Source: UBA10649 sp964597445
GTDB taxonomy: Bacteria > Actinomycetota > Actinomycetes > S36-B12
Assembly: GCA_964597445.1 (NCBI GenBank)
Contig: CAZQXO010000017.1
Location: 1-40,002 of the forward strand
DNA: 40,002 bases
Direction: 5' to 3'
The notes under the pieces are model-generated. The model had not been told where the DNA came from, did no database searches, and saw only the letters and a list, made by a program, of their open reading frames with translations. Made by a program: the position numbers and the translations under genes. Positions 7,095 through 16,039 of this stretch are shown piece by piece (the stretch's first letter is position 1; every line of letters starts with the position of its first letter).

Positions 7095-9551
7095 ATGTCT
7101 GACTCGAGCCCCTCGGTGCCCACGCGGGCCAGGGTCGTCATCATCGGCGGCGGTGTCATCGGCACGTCGATCGCCTATCACCTCGGGCATCTGGGCTGGT
7201 CGGACGTCGTGCTCCTCGAGCGGGATCGGCTCACGTCCGGGACCACCTGGCACGCCGCCGGGCTCATGACCTGCTTCGGCTCCCTGTCCGAGACGTCCAT
7301 GGGCATGCGCATGTACACGCGTGATCTCTACTCCCGGCTCGAGGAGGAGACAGGTCAGTCGACGGGCTTCCGGCCGGTGGGGTTCATCGAGGTCGCGGCG
7401 GACCCGGACCGGCTCGAGGAGTACCGGCGGGTGGCGGCCTTCAATCGCCTGGTCGGCCTCGAGGTGCACGAGATCTCACCGGCCGAGGTCGCTCGGATGT
7501 TCCCGCTCGCCGACACCTCCGACCTGCTGGCCGGCTTCTACGTCCCGGGCGACGGGCGCGTGAACCCGGTCGACGTGACGATGGCGCTCGCCAAGGGCGC
7601 TCGCGGTCGGGGGGTGACCGTCGTCGAGAACGTGGCCGTCGAGCGCGTCCTGACCCAGGGGTCCCGTGTCGTGGGAGTGCAGACGAGCGCAGGTGACATC
7701 GAGTGCGATGTCGTCGTCAACGCGGCAGGGATGTGGGCCCGGCAGTTGGGGGAGCGGAACGGCGTCGCCATTCCCCTTCAGGCGGCCGAGCACTACTACC
7801 TGATCACCGAGGAGATGCCCGGGGTGCATGCCGGCCTGCCGATCCTCGAAGACCCAGGTCGCCATGGGTACTACCGCGAGGAGGGCGGCGGCCTGATGGT
7901 CGGGCTCTTCGAGCCCGTGTGCGCGCCGTGGTCCGTCAGTGGCGTCCCGGACGACTTCTCCTTCGGTCAGATCACCCCGGACTGGGAACGCATGGGTCCC
8001 TTCGTCGAGCGCGCGATGTCACGCGTGCCGGCGACGCTCGACGTGGGCGTGCGCACCTTCTTCTGCGGTCCGGAGTCCTTCACGCCCGACCTCGCACCGA
8101 TCGTGGGGCCTGCGCCCGGCCTCGACGGCTACTTCGTGGCCGCCGGCATGAACTCCGTCGGCATCCTCACCGGTGGGGGACTGGGCCGGATCGTGGCCCA
8201 GTGGATCGTTGACGGGCGCCCGGATGTCGACGTCACCGGATTCGCCATCGACCGGATGGCGGACTACCAGCTGGCGCCCCGGTACCGGGCTGAGCGCACG
8301 GTCGAGACCCTGGGCATGGTCTACGCACCTCACCTGCCCGGTCGCTCGATGTCGACGGCTCGGGGGGTTCGTCGATCCCCGCTGCACGACCGACTGGCGG
8401 CGCAGGGTGCGCACTTCCGCGATGTGAGCGGATGGGAGGGCGCGGACTGGTACGCCGGTCCCGGTCGGACGCCCGAGCCCGGACCCCTGACCTGGGGTCG
8501 CCCTGCGTGGTTCGACACCTGGGCGGAGGAGCATCGCGCCGTGCGCGAGGGCGTCGGGCTCATGGACATGTCGTTCATGGCGGACTTCTCCGTGACCGGA
8601 CCGGATGCGGGTGCCTTCCTGGATCGGCTCTCCACTGCGCGAGTCGACGGGGATGCGGGAGTGATCACCTACACGCAGTGGCTGAATGAGGCCGGCACCA
8701 TCGAGGCTGATCTCACCGTGACGAAGCGGGACGAGGGTTCCTTCCTGGTCGTCGCATCGGACACCGCTCATCGGCACGTGGGCGAGTGGATGAGGCGCCA
8801 TCGAGGCTCGTTCGACGTCGACATCGCGGATGTCACCTCGGGGATCACGCAGATCAACGTGCAGGGTCCGCTCTCCCGGGAGGTCCTCCAGCGCGTCACC
8901 TCGGTCGACCTCTCGGACGAGGCCTTCGGCTTCCGCGCTGCCCGCACGATCGACATCGGCTTCGCACGCGTGCTCTGCGCCCGCATCACCTACCTCGGCG
9001 AACTGGGCTACGAGCTGCACATTCCCACGGAACTCGCCGTGCACGTGTACGAGCAGCTGCTGGACGCCGGTGCCGGGTCGGGGATGCGTCATGTGGGCCT
9101 CAAGGCGCTCGCGAGCCTGCGCCTGGAGAAGGCCTACCGGGACTACGGACACGACATCGACAACACCGACGACGTGGTCTCTGTCGGCCTGGCCTTCACG
9201 GTGGACGACGAGCACGACTTCATCGGCCGTGAGGCCATCCGAGCACTGCGTTCGCATGGAGCGCCTCGCCGTCGCCTCGTGCAGGTGCTCGTCGAGGATC
9301 CCGAGCCGATGCTGCATCACGCGGAGATCGTGCTGCGCGATGGTGCACCCGTGGGTTACGTGCGCGCGGGGTCCTACGGACACACGCTGGGCGGGAGCGT
9401 GGGCCTGGCGATGATCGAGGCGGAGGAGCCCGTGACCTCGTCCCTGATCGACGCGTCGGCCTGGGAGGTCGAGATCGCCGGCCGGCGCTGGCCGATCTCC
9501 GTGTCCCTGCGTCCGATGTACGACCCCGGCAACATGCGGATCCGCTCCTGA
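7095..9551 (+). CDS. Sarcosine/dimethylglycine dehydrogenase-type flavoprotein (DAO + GcvT domains)
   Basis: This 818-residue, two-part enzyme has an N-terminal D-amino-acid-oxidase FAD domain (about 12-370), a linker FAO_M-like region, and a C-terminal folate-binding GcvT domain (about 430-810). The dinucleotide-binding motif is VVIIGGGVIGTSIAYHL (14-30). SGTTWHAAGL (48-57) contains H53, at the position that covalently binds FAD in dimethylglycine dehydrogenase. The GcvT half shows INVQGPLSREVL and LGELGYELHIP. Known relatives oxidatively demethylate N-methylglycines and pass the one-carbon unit to tetrahydrofolate in the same polypeptide. The exact methylated amine is unknown. Length is normal for the family. 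GGAGGT precedes ATG 7095. The stop TGA directly abuts the stop of the convergent hydrolase gene, forming the palindrome CCTGATCAGG. Confidence 0.88.
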   Translation: MSDSSPSVPTRARVVIIGGGVIGTSIAYHLGHLGWSDVVLLERDRLTSGTTWHAAGLMTCFGSLSETSMGMRMYTRDLYSRLEEETGQSTGFRPVGFIEVAADPDRLEEYRRVAAFNRLVGLEVHEISPAEVARMFPLADTSDLLAGFYVPGDGRVNPVDVTMALAKGARGRGVTVVENVAVERVLTQGSRVVGVQTSAGDIECDVVVNAAGMWARQLGERNGVAIPLQAAEHYYLITEEMPGVHAGLPILEDPGRHGYYREEGGGLMVGLFEPVCAPWSVSGVPDDFSFGQITPDWERMGPFVERAMSRVPATLDVGVRTFFCGPESFTPDLAPIVGPAPGLDGYFVAAGMNSVGILTGGGLGRIVAQWIVDGRPDVDVTGFAIDRMADYQLAPRYRAERTVETLGMVYAPHLPGRSMSTARGVRRSPLHDRLAAQGAHFRDVSGWEGADWYAGPGRTPEPGPLTWGRPAWFDTWAEEHRAVREGVGLMDMSFMADFSVTGPDAGAFLDRLSTARVDGDAGVITYTQWLNEAGTIEADLTVTKRDEGSFLVVASDTAHRHVGEWMRRHRGSFDVDIADVTSGITQINVQGPLSREVLQRVTSVDLSDEAFGFRAARTIDIGFARVLCARITYLGELGYELHIPTELAVHVYEQLLDAGAGSGMRHVGLKALASLRLEKAYRDYGHDIDNTDDVVSVGLAFTVDDEHDFIGREAIRALRSHGAPRRRLVQVLVEDPEPMLHHAEIVLRDGAPVGYVRAGSYGHTLGGSVGLAMIEAEEPVTSSLIDASAWEVEIAGRRWPISVSLRPMYDPGNMRIRS

Positions 9552-11609
9552 TCAGGAACCGGGTGGGGCACTGATCAGGCTCAGCCTGCTGAGTCCCTGC
9601 GGTGGGCTCGTCATCGTCGGGTCGAGGTCGGCCACGTCGATGGTGGTCGAGCCCCACTCGGCGAGCTGCCGCTCGATGGCCCGACGGGCCTTGTCGAGCT
9701 TCCGCGCGATCATGCGTCGCGTCGCCCACTCCTGCTCCCGATCGCGCAGAGCCTGCTCGACGGCGGCCTCCTGCGTCGGTGTCGCGGAGAAGGCGAAGGC
9801 GCGGATCAAGCCCGTGACGATGTCGATGCGGTAGTCGTGGGCGCGGCGCACGAAGGTGCCCGGCTTGGACTGCATGCCGTTGAGCAGGTCGATCGTCGCG
9901 AGGACGAACGTGGTGAGGGGGCGGAACTTCGCCTCCCGCGGCACGAGCGGGGGACGCGTGGCCGGGGGCCCCATCCACCAGGGAGCCTGAAGGACCATCG
10001 CGTAGTCGTACTTGTTCACCGGGTCGTCGTGGTGCACGACCATGAGGTGCATCAGGGCGTCGCCCTCGGGTGCGTCGATCTCATCCGGCTGGCTCACCAG
10101 TGTCACGAGCCCGTCAGGATCCACGGTCGACGGCGCTGCACGCCACCGTCGCCAGAACCGGGTGCGGAACGGAACCCCCAGATAGAGACCGCCCTGCACG
10201 CCGAGGTCGACCAGTCGGCGGGAGTCGATCGTCCCGTCGTGCGAGGCCGTGAGATCGAGTGCGACGTTGGCACCGAGGCTCTCGCCGATGATCACGACGG
10301 TCGTTCGTGTGGCGTCCGACCGGGCGAGCAGGTGCTCCCGGATCCCCTCGAGCACGAGGCGAGTCAGGTGGATGGCCTCCTCGGTGCGGGTCAGCGCGAG
10401 GGCCGAGGGCACGAGTGCGTACTGCGGCACGACGATCGCGCAGTCGCCGCGGCTGAGGTACTCGAACGCCTCGGCGACGGAGTAGTTGAAGTACCCGACC
10501 CCCGTCGGAACACCCACGCAGATCCATGAGCGCTCGAAGGCCCCGACGTCGATCATGTCCTGCAGGATCAGGCGGGCCCGCTCGGTGATGTCGTCCGAGG
10601 ACTCGAATCCCCCGACCACGCGCACAGGCTCGATCGCCGGCTCGCCCATGACCCCCTCGATGTCCTGTGCCGTGAGCGACATCAGGACGAAGCGACGACC
10701 CTCCTTGCCGAGACTGGAGAAGGGCATCGCGCTGGCGGGGCCGGAGGAGACGTGCGGTGATGTGGGCGGCGCCGGGTAGGCGGGCTCGACGATGTCGTCC
10801 CGCTTCTGGACGCGCTGGGTCACGGCACTCACGCCCGCGACCCCGGCGGCGGAGACGCCGCTGAGGATGAGTGCGTGCGCGAGGAGCGTCCCGAGGGCTC
10901 CGGTGGGACGTCCGAGGGCCCGGTCGAATCCCCGCTCGAGGAGATGGGCGGCGCCCTGCTCGGTTGCTGTCGCGACACCGAGGGCGAGCGCCGACGCGGA
11001 TCCCACGGCCACGGCCTGCGCGATCGCGCGCCCGCTCCCGTGGTCCACGGCGTGCCGTTCCGGAGCGACGACGCCGAACCTCGCCGCGCGTCGGCTCCGG
11101 TTCAGCACGCTGACGCCGACGACGACGGCACCGGTCGCGACCGCAGGCAGCAGGGTCGTGTCGAGTCCGGGGCGCAGGCCGAGACGACGATGGAGCAGGT
11201 GGTCCCAGGCGACGGAGGCGCCACCGGCCAGTGCCGAGAACGCCGTCACGCGACCGATCGCGCCGAGAGCGGACGCCGGGAGACTGCGCGCCCCCCATCG
11301 ATGCGCCAGGGCCGAGGCGCCGACGCCGCCGGCGATGCCCAGGGCGGCGACGCTGAGGCTGGCCTGGGCACTCGGCCGCCCGCCGGGCCGGGTCGCCAGT
11401 GCCTGCAGGGACGCCCAGGTGGTCGCGGCCAGCTCGTAGTGGGCGGCCGCCACGACGCCCGTCGCGACCGCCTGCTGGGGCAGGTGCCGAGGGAGCAGCC
11501 CACGGGCGAAGGTCCCGGCCACCGACCACGAGGCCGCGGCGACCCCCACCTGAGTGGGGGAGTCGGAGGCCCACCGGCTGAGCGGGGCGAATCGCCGGAA
11601 GAGGGCCAT
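9552..11609 (-). CDS. Membrane-anchored alpha/beta hydrolase (Abhydrolase_9 type)
   Basis: This is a 685-residue protein. The first ~300 residues are alanine/glycine-rich and hydrophobic, with several likely membrane helices. This matches the N-terminal domain that accompanies the actinobacterial Abhydrolase_9 catalytic domain. The catalytic half carries the nucleophile elbow GESLG with S444, plus GVPTGVGYFNYSVAEAFEYL and later HHDDPVNKYDYAMVLQAPWWM, which fits that family's conserved regions. Its role is unknown but an envelope lipid esterase would fit; that is inference. I start it at ATG 11609, which has CAGAAT exactly 6 nt upstream. The frame extends to 12125 only because of GC bias opposite the peptidase gene. 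The C-terminal tail is charged and probably helical. Confidence 0.82.
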   Translation of the reverse strand: MALFRRFAPLSRWASDSPTQVGVAAASWSVAGTFARGLLPRHLPQQAVATGVVAAAHYELAATTWASLQALATRPGGRPSAQASLSVAALGIAGGVGASALAHRWGARSLPASALGAIGRVTAFSALAGGASVAWDHLLHRRLGLRPGLDTTLLPAVATGAVVVGVSVLNRSRRAARFGVVAPERHAVDHGSGRAIAQAVAVGSASALALGVATATEQGAAHLLERGFDRALGRPTGALGTLLAHALILSGVSAAGVAGVSAVTQRVQKRDDIVEPAYPAPPTSPHVSSGPASAMPFSSLGKEGRRFVLMSLTAQDIEGVMGEPAIEPVRVVGGFESSDDITERARLILQDMIDVGAFERSWICVGVPTGVGYFNYSVAEAFEYLSRGDCAIVVPQYALVPSALALTRTEEAIHLTRLVLEGIREHLLARSDATRTTVVIIGESLGANVALDLTASHDGTIDSRRLVDLGVQGGLYLGVPFRTRFWRRWRAAPSTVDPDGLVTLVSQPDEIDAPEGDALMHLMVVHHDDPVNKYDYAMVLQAPWWMGPPATRPPLVPREAKFRPLTTFVLATIDLLNGMQSKPGTFVRRAHDYRIDIVTGLIRAFAFSATPTQEAAVEQALRDREQEWATRRMIARKLDKARRAIERQLAEWGSTTIDVADLDPTMTSPPQGLSRLSLISAPPGS

Positions 11610-11615
11610 GGCGGG

Positions 11616-11621
11616 ATTCTG
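11616..11621 (-). promoter_or_regulatory. Putative -10 box, leaderless hydrolase gene
   Basis: On the minus strand CAGAAT lies exactly 6 nt before ATG 11609, with no Shine-Dalgarno between. Confidence 0.4.
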
Positions 11622-11636
11622 GCTCACGAGGCGCAT

Positions 11637-11665
11637 TTGGCAGGGGGAAACCCGTCGGGTAGCGT
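11637..11665 (+). promoter_or_regulatory. Promoter for M23 peptidase gene
   Basis: TTGGCA (11637-11642) and TAGCGT (11660-11665) are separated by exactly 17 bp, a good sigma70-like match. The predicted transcript would have a leader of about 37 nt with GGGAGG before ATG 11709. Confidence 0.55.
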
Positions 11666-11708
11666 CGAGGGGACGTCGGACCATGAGACATCCCCTCCGG
11701 GAGGCCGC

Positions 11709-12290
11709 ATGACCAGCACGACCCGTTCCGCCCGCGCGCTCGCGGCCCTCGTGGCCGGCGGCGTGGCCCTGGGCGCTGTGGTCGTGGCGGCTCCGACAGC
11801 CCAGGCCAATCAGCGGGTGTGCCCCGCGGTCGACTTCGTCATCGGCGACGGCTGGGGTGCGGATCGAGGAAGTCGCTCCCACATGGGCATCGATCTCGGG
11901 GGCGAGCGCGGCACCCCCATCCTCGCGATCGAGGACGGCGTGATCGACCGCACCAAGCGCCAGGACAACGGCGCCCTGCAGATCGTGATGAAGGGCGTCA
12001 GCGGCGCGAAGTTCTACTACGGCCATATGGACAAGGTGCTGGTCGACGGTGGACAGCGCGTCAAGGCCGGCGACGTCATCGGGACCATGGGCGACTCCGG
12101 CTCGCCGGGGGCGGTCCATCTCCACTTCGAGTACTGGCGCAGCGGTGGCGAGTCCGCCGCGGTGGATCCTGCGGAGCTCATCTCGCGCGTGTGCAGTGCG
12201 CGTGCGGACCGGGGCAGCCGTGACGATCGCCCGAATGACAAGAGGCGCCCCCTGCCCAAGCCGATCAAGGGCAGCGTCTTCTCGAACTAG
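11709..12290 (+). CDS. Secreted M23 (LytM-type) peptidase
   Basis: This 193-residue exported protein has a Sec signal peptide (residues 1 to about 33, cleavage after AQA). The mature part is a compact M23 fold with all metal ligands visible: H58 and D62 in HMGIDL, H106 in YGHMD, and H137/H139 in VHLHFE. Intact ligands indicate an active zinc endopeptidase cutting peptidoglycan cross-links, rather than a degenerate EnvC/NlpD-like activator. There is no LysM, SH3 or coiled-coil domain, so targeting is unclear. C38 near the start of the mature protein and C162 after the catalytic core could form a disulfide. The C-terminal 30 residues are basic and proline-rich (KRRPLPKPIKG), possibly binding wall polymers. 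GGGAGG at 11698-11703 supports the ATG. Confidence 0.88.
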   Translation: MTSTTRSARALAALVAGGVALGAVVVAAPTAQANQRVCPAVDFVIGDGWGADRGSRSHMGIDLGGERGTPILAIEDGVIDRTKRQDNGALQIVMKGVSGAKFYYGHMDKVLVDGGQRVKAGDVIGTMGDSGSPGAVHLHFEYWRSGGESAAVDPAELISRVCSARADRGSRDDRPNDKRRPLPKPIKGSVFSN

Positions 12291-12408
12291 TCGCGTCCTG
12301 CTGGGGCAGGGAGGGCGTCGAGGTCTCTGCGCGTGGCATCCCGTCGGTGGATTCCTCCGGTACTACGTTGGCGGGAACCAGAGCTGTTGCCTGCCCCGGG
12401 AGGGCTCG

Positions 12409-12792
12409 ATGACTGACCAGACGATCGTCGCACGCTCCACGTCCATCGCCATCTCGATGTTCGCGTTCTTCCTCATCTTCTCGACGGTTGCCGGGATCGT
12501 CGAGCTCGCCACCGAGGGACCCGACGGAGAGCAGGCCTACGGCCTCTTCGCTGCCTCGGCGTCGACGATCATCTACGGCCTGCTCGCCAGCTGGCTCGGC
12601 AGAAGGCTCCCCGCCCGCTGGTGGGGCGAGGCGATCATCGTCGCCGTGATCTTCTACCCGATCTGGATCCTCATGAATGCCATCTCGGGAACGGTCGATG
12701 CAGAGGCCTTCGTGAGCGGACTGCTCTATGCAGGCATCGCCGCGGTGATCGGCGTGATCTTCTTCCTGATCTTCGCCCGCGCGGACGACTAG
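12409..12792 (+). CDS. Small four-helix membrane protein, unknown function
   Basis: I do not recognise a family. The 127-residue protein has four predicted transmembrane helices (about residues 11-32, 42-62, 70-90 and 100-122). It has short acidic loops (ELATEGPDGEQ, SGTVDAE) and ends in ARADD. GGGAGG at 12398-12403 fits ATG 12409. A TACGTT hexamer at 12364-12369 could be the -10 box. The longer frame starting at 12049 runs opposite the peptidase coding region and is an artefact. The 118-base gap before this gene holds no other feature I can support. It is convergent with the photolyase gene. Confidence 0.72.
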   Translation: MTDQTIVARSTSIAISMFAFFLIFSTVAGIVELATEGPDGEQAYGLFAASASTIIYGLLASWLGRRLPARWWGEAIIVAVIFYPIWILMNAISGTVDAEAFVSGLLYAGIAAVIGVIFFLIFARADD

Positions 12793-12817
12793 TTGCAGCC
12801 GAGTCCTGAGCCTGGGG

Positions 12818-14323
12818 TCACAGCTCCCCGCGCTCCAGCAGGTCGAGGACCTGTGCCGCTCGAACCCGAAGCTCGTCGAGGTCGCTCAGTCGATCGAGAC
12901 CCCGCACCTGCTGGGCCATGCGCGGGTTCGAGGCGAACTCGGCACGGTGTCGATCGAGGAAGTCCCAGTAGAGGGTCGTGAAGGGGCAGGCATCCTCACC
13001 GGTGCGCTTCTTCGGATCGAAGCGGCACCCACTGCAGTAGCGGCCCATGCGGTTCAGGTAGGCCCCACCTGCGGCGTAGGGCTTCGTCATCATCAGGCCA
13101 TCGTCGGCGTGGACACCCATGCCGATCACGTTCGGCACCATCACCCAGTCCGCAGCGTCGATGAACATCCGGCGCATCCAGTCGAGGACGTCCTGCGGTC
13201 GGATGCCGGCGATCAGCGACAGGTTCGCGAGGACCATGAGCCGTGGGATGTGGTGGACCCATCCGCGAGCATGGATGTCGTCCACGACGCCGCTGACGCA
13301 GGCCATGCCGGTGGCGGACGAGTCCGTGAAGGCGGGCGGCAGGGAACGCCGAGCATCGAGCCCGTTGCGGTCGCGGTAGCCGTCGGGGAGCCACCAGTAC
13401 AGCCCGTTGACATACTCGCGCCACCCGATGATCTGGCGCACGAACCCCTCGATCGAGCTCAGGGGAACGCCTCCCTGCTCGTACCGGGCGAGGGCGGCGG
13501 ACACGACCTCGGACGGATGCAGCAGGCCGATGTTGAGGTACGGGCTCAGCAGCGAGTGGTGCACCGACCAGGAGTCGGCGGGCATGGCGTCCTCGTAGGG
13601 ACCGAACTCAGGAAGCACGTGGTCGACGAAATGCTGCAGCTGGCGCAGGGCGCCGGCCCGAGTCGTGGCCCAGATGCCGCTGGGGGGCGCGCCGGTGACC
13701 GGCAGGCCTCGATCGGCGATGGATCGCCAGACCTCGTCGTCGATGTCGTCCCTGTCGAAGGTGAGGGGTTCCGGCCAGGCGTGCTCCCCGCGTGGTGGGG
13801 GCAGGCGGTTGTCGGCGTCCAGGCTCCACTTGCCGCCGATCGGTGACGATCCCTCGAGCAGGATGCCCAGTCGCAGGCGCTGCTGCCGGTAGAAGGCATC
13901 CATGCGCAGCGTGCGCTGCTGGTCGGCCCAGGCGGCGAAGTCCGCACGTGAGGTGAGGAAGCGATCGTCCGGCAGGAGTTCGACACCGGCCTCCTGCCAG
14001 CTGCGCATGAGCCCGTGGGAGGACGGCTCGGCAGCGACGATGCGCACGCTGGGCTTCCGTGCGCGGTGCTCCTCGACTCCGGCCGCGGTCGATGCGGCGG
14101 CAACTCGGTGGACGGTGAATCCCTGCTCCTCGAGGTCGCGTGCGAGGTGCTCGGCTGCTGAGAGAAGGAGGTGAATGCGCTGAGCGTGCCACGTCCGGGA
14201 GCGGAGCATTCCCTCGCTCTCGACGAGGAGAACGTCGTGCTCACCCGGCTGCGCCCCGGCGAGGGCGCCGTGGTGCCGGTCCAGCTGGTCGTACGCGACG
14301 AGGACGGACGTCGTCGCGCTCAC
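12818..14323 (-). CDS. Iron-sulfur cryptochrome/photolyase (FeS-BCP, PhrB/CryB type)
   Basis: This is a 501-residue member of the deoxyribodipyrimidine photolyase-related family, FAD enzymes that use light to repair (6-4) photoproducts or act as blue-light receptors. Four cysteines C342, C430, C433 and C446 reproduce the spacing of the four [4Fe-4S] ligands of Agrobacterium PhrB (350/438/441/454, from memory), each shifted by 8. Other family features are DNRLPPPRGEHAWPEP, SLLSPYLNIGLLHP, FVRQIIGWREYVNGLYWWLP and WVMVPNVIGMG. The start is GTG 14323, whose GTGA overlaps the TGA stop of the tryptophan dioxygenase gene, implying translational coupling. The open frame continuing to 14995 is antisense to that gene. 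No lumazine or folate synthesis gene is nearby. Confidence 0.92.
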   Translation of the reverse strand: MSATTSVLVAYDQLDRHHGALAGAQPGEHDVLLVESEGMLRSRTWHAQRIHLLLSAAEHLARDLEEQGFTVHRVAAASTAAGVEEHRARKPSVRIVAAEPSSHGLMRSWQEAGVELLPDDRFLTSRADFAAWADQQRTLRMDAFYRQQRLRLGILLEGSSPIGGKWSLDADNRLPPPRGEHAWPEPLTFDRDDIDDEVWRSIADRGLPVTGAPPSGIWATTRAGALRQLQHFVDHVLPEFGPYEDAMPADSWSVHHSLLSPYLNIGLLHPSEVVSAALARYEQGGVPLSSIEGFVRQIIGWREYVNGLYWWLPDGYRDRNGLDARRSLPPAFTDSSATGMACVSGVVDDIHARGWVHHIPRLMVLANLSLIAGIRPQDVLDWMRRMFIDAADWVMVPNVIGMGVHADDGLMMTKPYAAGGAYLNRMGRYCSGCRFDPKKRTGEDACPFTTLYWDFLDRHRAEFASNPRMAQQVRGLDRLSDLDELRVRAAQVLDLLERGEL

Positions 14324-15174
14324 GCACCGATCTCCGCACGCACGGCGTAGAGCTCGGGGAAGAAGGTGAGATCGAGCGCCTTGCGCAGGAAGGGGACGCC
14401 GCTGGATCCGCCCGTTCCGCTCTTGGAGCCGATGATGCGCTCGACGGTCTTCAGGTGCCGGAAGCGCCAGAGCTGGAAGTTGTCCTCGACGTCGACGAGG
14501 GTCTCGCAAGCCTCGTACTCGCGCCAGTGGCTGTTCGTCTGGTCGTAGATCTCGAGGAAGACAGGGAGCAGCGAGGGATGCAGGTGCCAGCGCTGACGCA
14601 CATCGCGCGTGAGGATCTCGTGCGGAATGGGATGCCCCAGGCGATGGAGGAAGCGAAGGAACTCGTCGTAGAGCGTGGGCTCCTCGTAGAGGGCGGTGAG
14701 CAGCTCGTGGATCTGCGAGTCGTGGGAGAACACCTGCAGCATCTGCTCGTCCTTGTTGCCCAGGATGAACTCGACCGCACGGTACTGCCACGACTGGAAC
14801 CCGGACGAGCTCTGGAGGTAGGAGCGGAACTCCGCGTACTCGCTCGGTGTCAGGGTGGTCAGCACACCCCACTGCTCGGCGAGGGTGTGCTGGATGTGCT
14901 TGACGCGCGCCAGGCACTTGAGTGCGGGGGAGAGGTCGTCCGCGGCGAGGAGCTGGCGTGCCTCGCGAAGTTCGTGGAGCATGAGCTTGAGCCACAGCTC
15001 GGTGACCTGATGCTGCACGATGAACAGGAGCTCGTCGTGACGCTCGGGATCGCTGAGCGGCTGCTGGGCCGACAGAACGAGGTCCAGTCGCAGGTAGTCG
15101 CCGTACGACATCGCCTCGGTGAAGTCGCGCTTGACTCCGGGCTCGAGCGGCCGCGAGTAGCCGTCGACACTCAT
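14320..15174 (-). CDS. kynA: Tryptophan 2,3-dioxygenase
   Basis: This cytosolic, tetrameric haem enzyme opens the indole ring of tryptophan to N-formylkynurenine. The 284-residue protein shows the family signatures SSGFQSWQYRAVEFILG (substrate pocket), the haem-ligand region FRHLKTVERIIG, and the C-terminal glycine loop SGTGGSSGVPFLRKA. Length matches bacterial TDO. I chose ATG 15174 because it overlaps the stop of the DUF1622 gene as ATGA; the frame extending to 15240 would lie inside that gene. No kynurenine formamidase or kynureninase is present in the window, so the product's fate is unclear. The next gene is the photolyase, with overlapping GTGA. Confidence 0.93.
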   Translation of the reverse strand: MSVDGYSRPLEPGVKRDFTEAMSYGDYLRLDLVLSAQQPLSDPERHDELLFIVQHQVTELWLKLMLHELREARQLLAADDLSPALKCLARVKHIQHTLAEQWGVLTTLTPSEYAEFRSYLQSSSGFQSWQYRAVEFILGNKDEQMLQVFSHDSQIHELLTALYEEPTLYDEFLRFLHRLGHPIPHEILTRDVRQRWHLHPSLLPVFLEIYDQTNSHWREYEACETLVDVEDNFQLWRFRHLKTVERIIGSKSGTGGSSGVPFLRKALDLTFFPELYAVRAEIGA

Positions 15175-15575
15175 GCCGAACCCGCCTTCCGTGCGGCCTG
15201 GGCAGCGACGGTGGCCCCGCTGACGAACGCCCGTCGCCACGGGGGAACGCCCTCGATCTCGATCTCGAGGCTGAAGGAGAGGAAGGTGCGGATCAGGACG
15301 ATGATGCCGAGCACCAGCACGTTGTCGAGCGTCGGAGCCACGGCGACCGTCCGGATGAGGTCGCCCGCGACGAGGACCTCGAGGCCGAGCAGCAGAACGC
15401 CCCCGAAGAACTGACGCAGGATCGTGTAGGTGGCGCGGCCATCGTGCGTGCGCAGGTAGGTCCGCGCAGCGAGGGCGAAGGCGAGGATCAGCCCGACGAC
15501 GAGGATCGCTGCTGCGACGACCTCGAACGCCTGAGCCACCACGAGCATGATCTCGGTGTACCGGCCTTCGTCCAT
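15171..15575 (-). CDS. DUF1622 membrane protein
   Basis: This 134-residue protein has three predicted transmembrane helices and belongs to DUF1622. The signature stretch GLEVLVAGDLIRTVAV followed by TLDNVLVLGIIVLIRTFLSFSLEIEIEG is strongly conserved in that family. The function of the family is not known. GAGAGGA supports ATG 15575. Its stop overlaps the start of the tryptophan dioxygenase as ATGA, so the two proteins are likely made in step. The arginines inside the third helix (LIRTF) and after the second (DLIRTV) are unusual for a simple anchor and hint at a functional pore or cofactor site; this is inference. Confidence 0.85.
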   Translation of the reverse strand: MDEGRYTEIMLVVAQAFEVVAAAILVVGLILAFALAARTYLRTHDGRATYTILRQFFGGVLLLGLEVLVAGDLIRTVAVAPTLDNVLVLGIIVLIRTFLSFSLEIEIEGVPPWRRAFVSGATVAAQAARKAGSA

Positions 15576-15592
15576 CCGTGGATCCTCTCAGG

Positions 15593-16033
15593 TCACATGC
15601 GGGCGGAGTAGTCCCACGACGTGACCGTGAGGCTGTCGATCCGTATGGCCACCTCCGAGTCGACCCGGGAGAGCAGCCAGTCGGCGAGGGATGAGGGCTG
15701 CGTGCCGAGGTACCGCTCGATGAGTCGGGGCAGCAGGTCGGCGGCTCGCGGCGGATCGAGATGGGCTCGGCCGTGCCCGCGAACGCCGCGGTAGGGCGGC
15801 TGGTCGGCTGACACCTCGAACCCGACCCGGTCGTCCTTGCGGAGTCGGCGCACGAGAACGGAGTCGGACTGGCTGGCGCACCACAGGGAGGTGCCGTCGA
15901 AGTCGAACCACAGCGACTGCACGAGCAGGTGCTTGCCCGCCGAGGCGAGTCGCAGGGGGATGACGCTGGAGTTCAGGAAGCCCGTCACCTCGTCGGATGA
16001 CCAGGGTCCGGATCGGATCGTGACGGAGGCCAT
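15593..16033 (-). CDS. Pyridoxamine 5'-phosphate oxidase-fold protein
   Basis: This is a 146-residue split-barrel protein of the PPOX/FMN-binding group. The pattern of a strand reading IPLRLASAGKHLLVQSLWFDFDGTSLWCAS, then DDRVGFEVSADQPPYRGVRGHGRAHL, matches small actinobacterial PPOX-family proteins that bind FMN, F420 or haem. The cofactor cannot be assigned. It is first in a minus-strand operon with the DUF1622, TDO and photolyase genes; the gap to DUF1622 is 17 nt. TAGGGT lies exactly 6 nt upstream of its ATG, so the operon mRNA may be leaderless. A redox or haem-related role would fit TDO; this is inference. Confidence 0.8.
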   Translation of the reverse strand: MASVTIRSGPWSSDEVTGFLNSSVIPLRLASAGKHLLVQSLWFDFDGTSLWCASQSDSVLVRRLRKDDRVGFEVSADQPPYRGVRGHGRAHLDPPRAADLLPRLIERYLGTQPSSLADWLLSRVDSEVAIRIDSLTVTSWDYSARM

Positions 16034-16039
16034 GAGTCG

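Noticed and set aside
9547..9579. CTGATCAGG appears twice 24 bases apart at the end of the flavoprotein gene, suggesting a repeat or site-specific element.
   Set aside because: Only two short copies are present, one partly explained by abutting stop codons. There is no integrase, flanking repeat or base-composition change.
11610..12125. N-terminal extension of the alpha/beta hydrolase frame (857-residue open frame).
   Set aside because: It lies opposite the M23 peptidase gene, whose signal peptide, catalytic motifs, promoter and Shine-Dalgarno are all present. ATG 11609 has a -10-like box.
14324..14995. Long N-terminal extension of the photolyase frame (725-residue open frame).
   Set aside because: It runs antisense through the tryptophan dioxygenase gene. 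The conserved photolyase start and the GTGA overlap at 14323 explain the true start.
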